A stretch of DNA of 7,737 bases, taken from the NCBI GenBank assembly GCA_030448225.1, contig JAUJNJ010000131.1, positions 1 to 7,737 on the forward strand, read 5' to 3'. Positions 6,117 through 7,737 of this stretch are shown piece by piece. Position 1 is the first letter of the stretch, and each line of letters starts with the position of its first letter. Below the pieces are notes generated by a model that was given only the letters and a program-made list of their open reading frames with translations, was not told the DNA's origin and made no database searches. A program made the position numbers and the translations under genes. The stretch is from Phycisphaerae bacterium (lineage in GTDB: Bacteria; Planctomycetota; Phycisphaerae; Tepidisphaerales; Tepidisphaeraceae).

Positions 6117-6989
6117 GTGGAAAGAGTTCGCCGCTGGCAGTGGGTGCTGATCGGCCTGACCGTCGGCTTCGCGTTGGCGGAAGCGCGACGCCTTGCGGGC
6201 ACCGATTGGATCAAGTTCGGCGTCGGCTTCGACGACCAGGCCGTCTTCGAGCGGTCGTTGACGCAGGAGACGGGCGGCGTCCGGCACTTCAGGGATCTGA
6301 CGGTCTACCCGATCCACGTCCACACGGGCGCCGACCGGCGGCTCGTGCACGTCGTACGCGGCAGCTTTTACGACGGCACGCCGACCCGGGCCGGCGACGA
6401 GGTCAAGGCGGTGTGGGAGACGCGCAGCTTCCTCGCGCCTTACCCGTACCGCCCGCTCACGGCCCCGCAGGAGGCGACGGACGGGCCGACGCCGCCGCGA
6501 GGGGTGGCGGATTACCTGTCCACGCTGCCGGGCGTGCGATACCGCTACGCGTGGTGGCACGACCCCGGGCGGGCCCGCGCGTTCTACGCGACCGGCGGCG
6601 TCGTCCTCATCGGGCTGCTGTGGCCGACCGTGATCAACCTGCTCGTCTACGGGCAGCTTCGTCGCCCCACCGACGCGCGGGCCGCGAAACAGTCACCGGC
6701 GCATTCGGAGCAGATGCCGGCGGCGGCGGCGGCGCCAGCACCGGCGGCGCTCGACCCACTACTGGCGGCGCTGCAGGCGGAACTGTCGGCGGACGTCGTC
6801 GCCACCGCAGTGCCCGGGGTGGGATCGGGCGCGGGTTCGCCGGCGCCGGCTCTCGCTAGGCTGGCGCCGCCGGCGCCGGCCGGGGCCGCGGCCGCCGCGC
6901 CGAACGGGGAGGCGAAGGCGTTCGGCGCGGACGCGGGCGACTACTACCCGACTGAGGTACACGGCCGTGACAAGCGGCGCAGGGCGTGA
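6117..6989 (+). CDS. Two-span membrane protein with large extracytoplasmic domain, function unknown
   Basis: A 290-residue protein starting with GTG, six bases after GGAG (6107-6110). Hydrophobic helix 1 is at about residues 8-22 (WVLIGLTVGFALAEA) and helix 2 at about 157-178 (YATGGVVLIGLLWPTVINLL). Basic residues before helix 1 (RVRR) and after helix 2 (LRRP) place both ends in the cytoplasm and residues 24-155 outside. That outer domain contains LTVYPIHVHTGADRRLVHVV, GSFYDGTPTRAGDEVKAVWE and aromatic-rich YPYRP and YRYAWWHDP. Residues about 190-262 are a low-complexity Ala/Pro linker, followed by a short cytoplasmic end, GDYYPTEVHG, and a basic terminus KRRRA. Its position 40 bp after the prepilin gene suggests an operon and perhaps a role in anchoring or assembling that protein. 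I do not recognise a named family; the link to the prepilin is inference. Confidence -1.
   Translation: MERVRRWQWVLIGLTVGFALAEARRLAGTDWIKFGVGFDDQAVFERSLTQETGGVRHFRDLTVYPIHVHTGADRRLVHVVRGSFYDGTPTRAGDEVKAVWETRSFLAPYPYRPLTAPQEATDGPTPPRGVADYLSTLPGVRYRYAWWHDPGRARAFYATGGVVLIGLLWPTVINLLVYGQLRRPTDARAAKQSPAHSEQMPAAAAAPAPAALDPLLAALQAELSADVVATAVPGVGSGAGSPAPALARLAPPAPAGAAAAAPNGEAKAFGADAGDYYPTEVHGRDKRRRA
6839..6880. repeat. Two copies of a 12-bp perfect palindrome inside the membrane protein gene
   Basis: GCCGGCGCCGGC occurs at 6839-6850 and 6869-6880, 30 bp apart. Both copies fall in the Ala/Pro linker (SPAPA, PPAPAG), so codon bias for Ala and Pro is a sufficient explanation. Confidence -1.
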
Positions 6990-7050
6990 CCGGCCACCGC
7001 ATGTCGCGCGGAAAAACTGGTCAGGATCGTCTAGGCGGCGGAGATATGGG

Positions 7051-7059
7051 GGAGGGAGG
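7051..7059 (+). promoter_or_regulatory. Ribosome binding site fixing the sigma factor start
   Basis: GGAGGGAGG ends seven bases before the GTG at 7067. An in-frame ATG at 7046 has GGAG only two bases away, which is too close, so the GTG is preferred. The ATG would add seven residues (MGEGGPS). Confidence -1.
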
Positions 7060-7066
7060 CCCGAGC

Positions 7067-7737
7067 GTGGCAACTACTGACTGGCAGCTCCTGCAGGCTT
7101 ACGCGCACGGCGGCGACGCCGCCGCGTTCGCCCGACTGGTCGCCGCGCACGTGGACCTCGTCTACTCGTCGGCGCTTCGCCGCCTGCGCGACCGGCACAT
7201 GGCCGAGGACGTGACGCAGGTCGTCTTCTGCGTGCTCGCCCGGAAGGCGGGGACGATCGGCCCCGACGTCGTGCTGGCGGGGTGGCTCTTCAACACGACG
7301 GCGTACGCGTCGGCGAACGCGCTGCGGGAAGCGAAGCGGCGCGAGCGGCGCGAACGGGAGGCGGCGACCATGAAACAAGCGCGAGGGACGCCCGACGCCG
7401 GCTGGGAAACGCTCGCGCCGTACCTGGAGGACGGGATCGCCCGCCTCCCCCGGCACGAGCGGGAGGCCGTGCTGTTGCGGTACTTCCAGGGCAAGAGCCT
7501 GCGCGAGACCGGCGCGGAGCTGGGGATCGCCGAGGACGCCGCGGCCAAGCGCGTGTCGCGGGCGGTCGAGCGGCTTCGGAAGCACTTCGCGGGGCGGGGA
7601 GTGACGGTGCCGGTCGCGGCGCTGGCGGCGATGGTGTCGACCCACGCCGTGCACGCGGCACCCGTCGGACTGGCGCACGCGGCGGCCCTTGCCGGCAACG
7701 CGGCGGGCGCGACCGCCGCGGTCGGCGCATCGGCGGA
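7067..7737 (+). CDS. ECF-like RNA polymerase sigma factor with C-terminal extension, 3' end cut by window
   Basis: Directs RNA polymerase to a specific promoter set. The 223 visible codons begin MATTDWQLLQAYAHGGDAAA. Region sigma-2 spans about residues 15-95, including FARLVAAHVDLVYSSALRRL and EDVTQVVFCVLARK (regions 2.1-2.3) and the promoter-melting stretch up to GWLFNTTAYASANALREAKR. A charged linker (RRERREREAAT) follows. Region sigma-4 spans about 118-172 (ARLPRHEREAVLLRYFQGKS, then the HTH LRETGAELGIAEDAAAKRVS). From about 178 an Ala/Val-rich segment (VTVPVAALAAMVSTHAVHAA) starts an extension absent from plain ECF factors; it continues past the right edge and may be membrane-embedded. 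ECF-like factors with such tails occur in planctomycetes and Verrucomicrobia; the tail may replace an anti-sigma factor. It lies 77 bp after the membrane protein gene and may be co-transcribed. Sigma assignment is very secure; the role of the tail is inferred. Confidence -1.
   Translation, partial: MATTDWQLLQAYAHGGDAAAFARLVAAHVDLVYSSALRRLRDRHMAEDVTQVVFCVLARKAGTIGPDVVLAGWLFNTTAYASANALREAKRRERREREAATMKQARGTPDAGWETLAPYLEDGIARLPRHEREAVLLRYFQGKSLRETGAELGIAEDAAAKRVSRAVERLRKHFAGRGVTVPVAALAAMVSTHAVHAAPVGLAHAAALAGNAAGATAAVGASA

Noticed and set aside
5192..6214. 340-codon minus-strand frame opposite the prepilin gene
   Set aside because: It is His/Arg/Val-rich antisense of a protein with clear prepilin and H-X9-DG motifs.
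7010..7033. ECF-type promoter candidate GGAAAA with CGTCTA before the sigma factor
   Set aside because: The spacing of 12 bp is too short for ECF promoters (about 15-17 bp), so autoregulation is not supported by this match.
7031..7698. Several minus-strand frames opposite the sigma factor
   Set aside because: The plus strand encodes unambiguous sigma-2 and sigma-4 regions; the antisense frames are Arg/Pro/Ser-rich shadows.
1..7737. CRISPR array, tRNA or rRNA genes
   Set aside because: No regularly spaced repeats, no T-loop GTTCGAATC-like signature and no rRNA core sequence were seen on either strand.

Overview
The window is very GC-rich (roughly 70% by eye) and reads as chromosomal DNA of a planctomycete, most likely of the Gemmata lineage. 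This placement is inferred from gene families, not from a marker gene. The supporting genes are a DUF1559-like prepilin with an H-X9-DG motif, an ECF-like sigma factor with an Ala-rich C-terminal extension, a secreted helical-repeat protein with a C-terminal domain I associate with planctomycetes, and a MerR-HTH/TPR hybrid protein.

Layout. (1) 1-1053, minus strand: 5' 88% of a glutathione-independent formaldehyde dehydrogenase (fdhA), with its 3' end outside the window. (2) 1054-1535: no convincing gene; one compact inverted repeat lies upstream of fdhA. (3) 1536-2462, minus: a MerR-type HTH plus TPR protein carrying two mutually compensating single-base indels. (4) 2546-2734, minus: a remnant of a Ku (DNA end-joining) C-terminus with no N-terminal part. 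(5) 2735-3056: unassigned. (6) 3057-4681, minus: a secreted planctomycete-type helical-repeat protein broken by several frameshifts between about 3790 and 4000. (7) 4747-5105, minus: two small genes, one encoding a single-span membrane peptide, whose stop and start codons overlap. (8) A 71-bp divergent intergenic space. (9) 5177-6989, plus: prepilin-like protein followed by an unrecognised two-span membrane protein. (10) 7067 to the right edge, plus: ECF-like sigma factor with a non-sigma C-terminal extension, cut by the window end.

Functionally there are two divergent units. The plus-strand unit (prepilin, membrane protein, sigma factor) looks intact and envelope or regulation oriented. The minus-strand unit (two small proteins and the broken secreted protein) and the neighbouring Ku/MerR-TPR block carry signs of decay or of local sequence error. 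fdhA is a separate housekeeping or detoxification gene. I see no tRNA, rRNA, CRISPR array, complete insertion sequence or clear intrinsic terminator. No convincing new biological system is visible. The least explained items are the overlapping small-gene pair, the two-span membrane protein and the Ku remnant beside the MerR-TPR gene.
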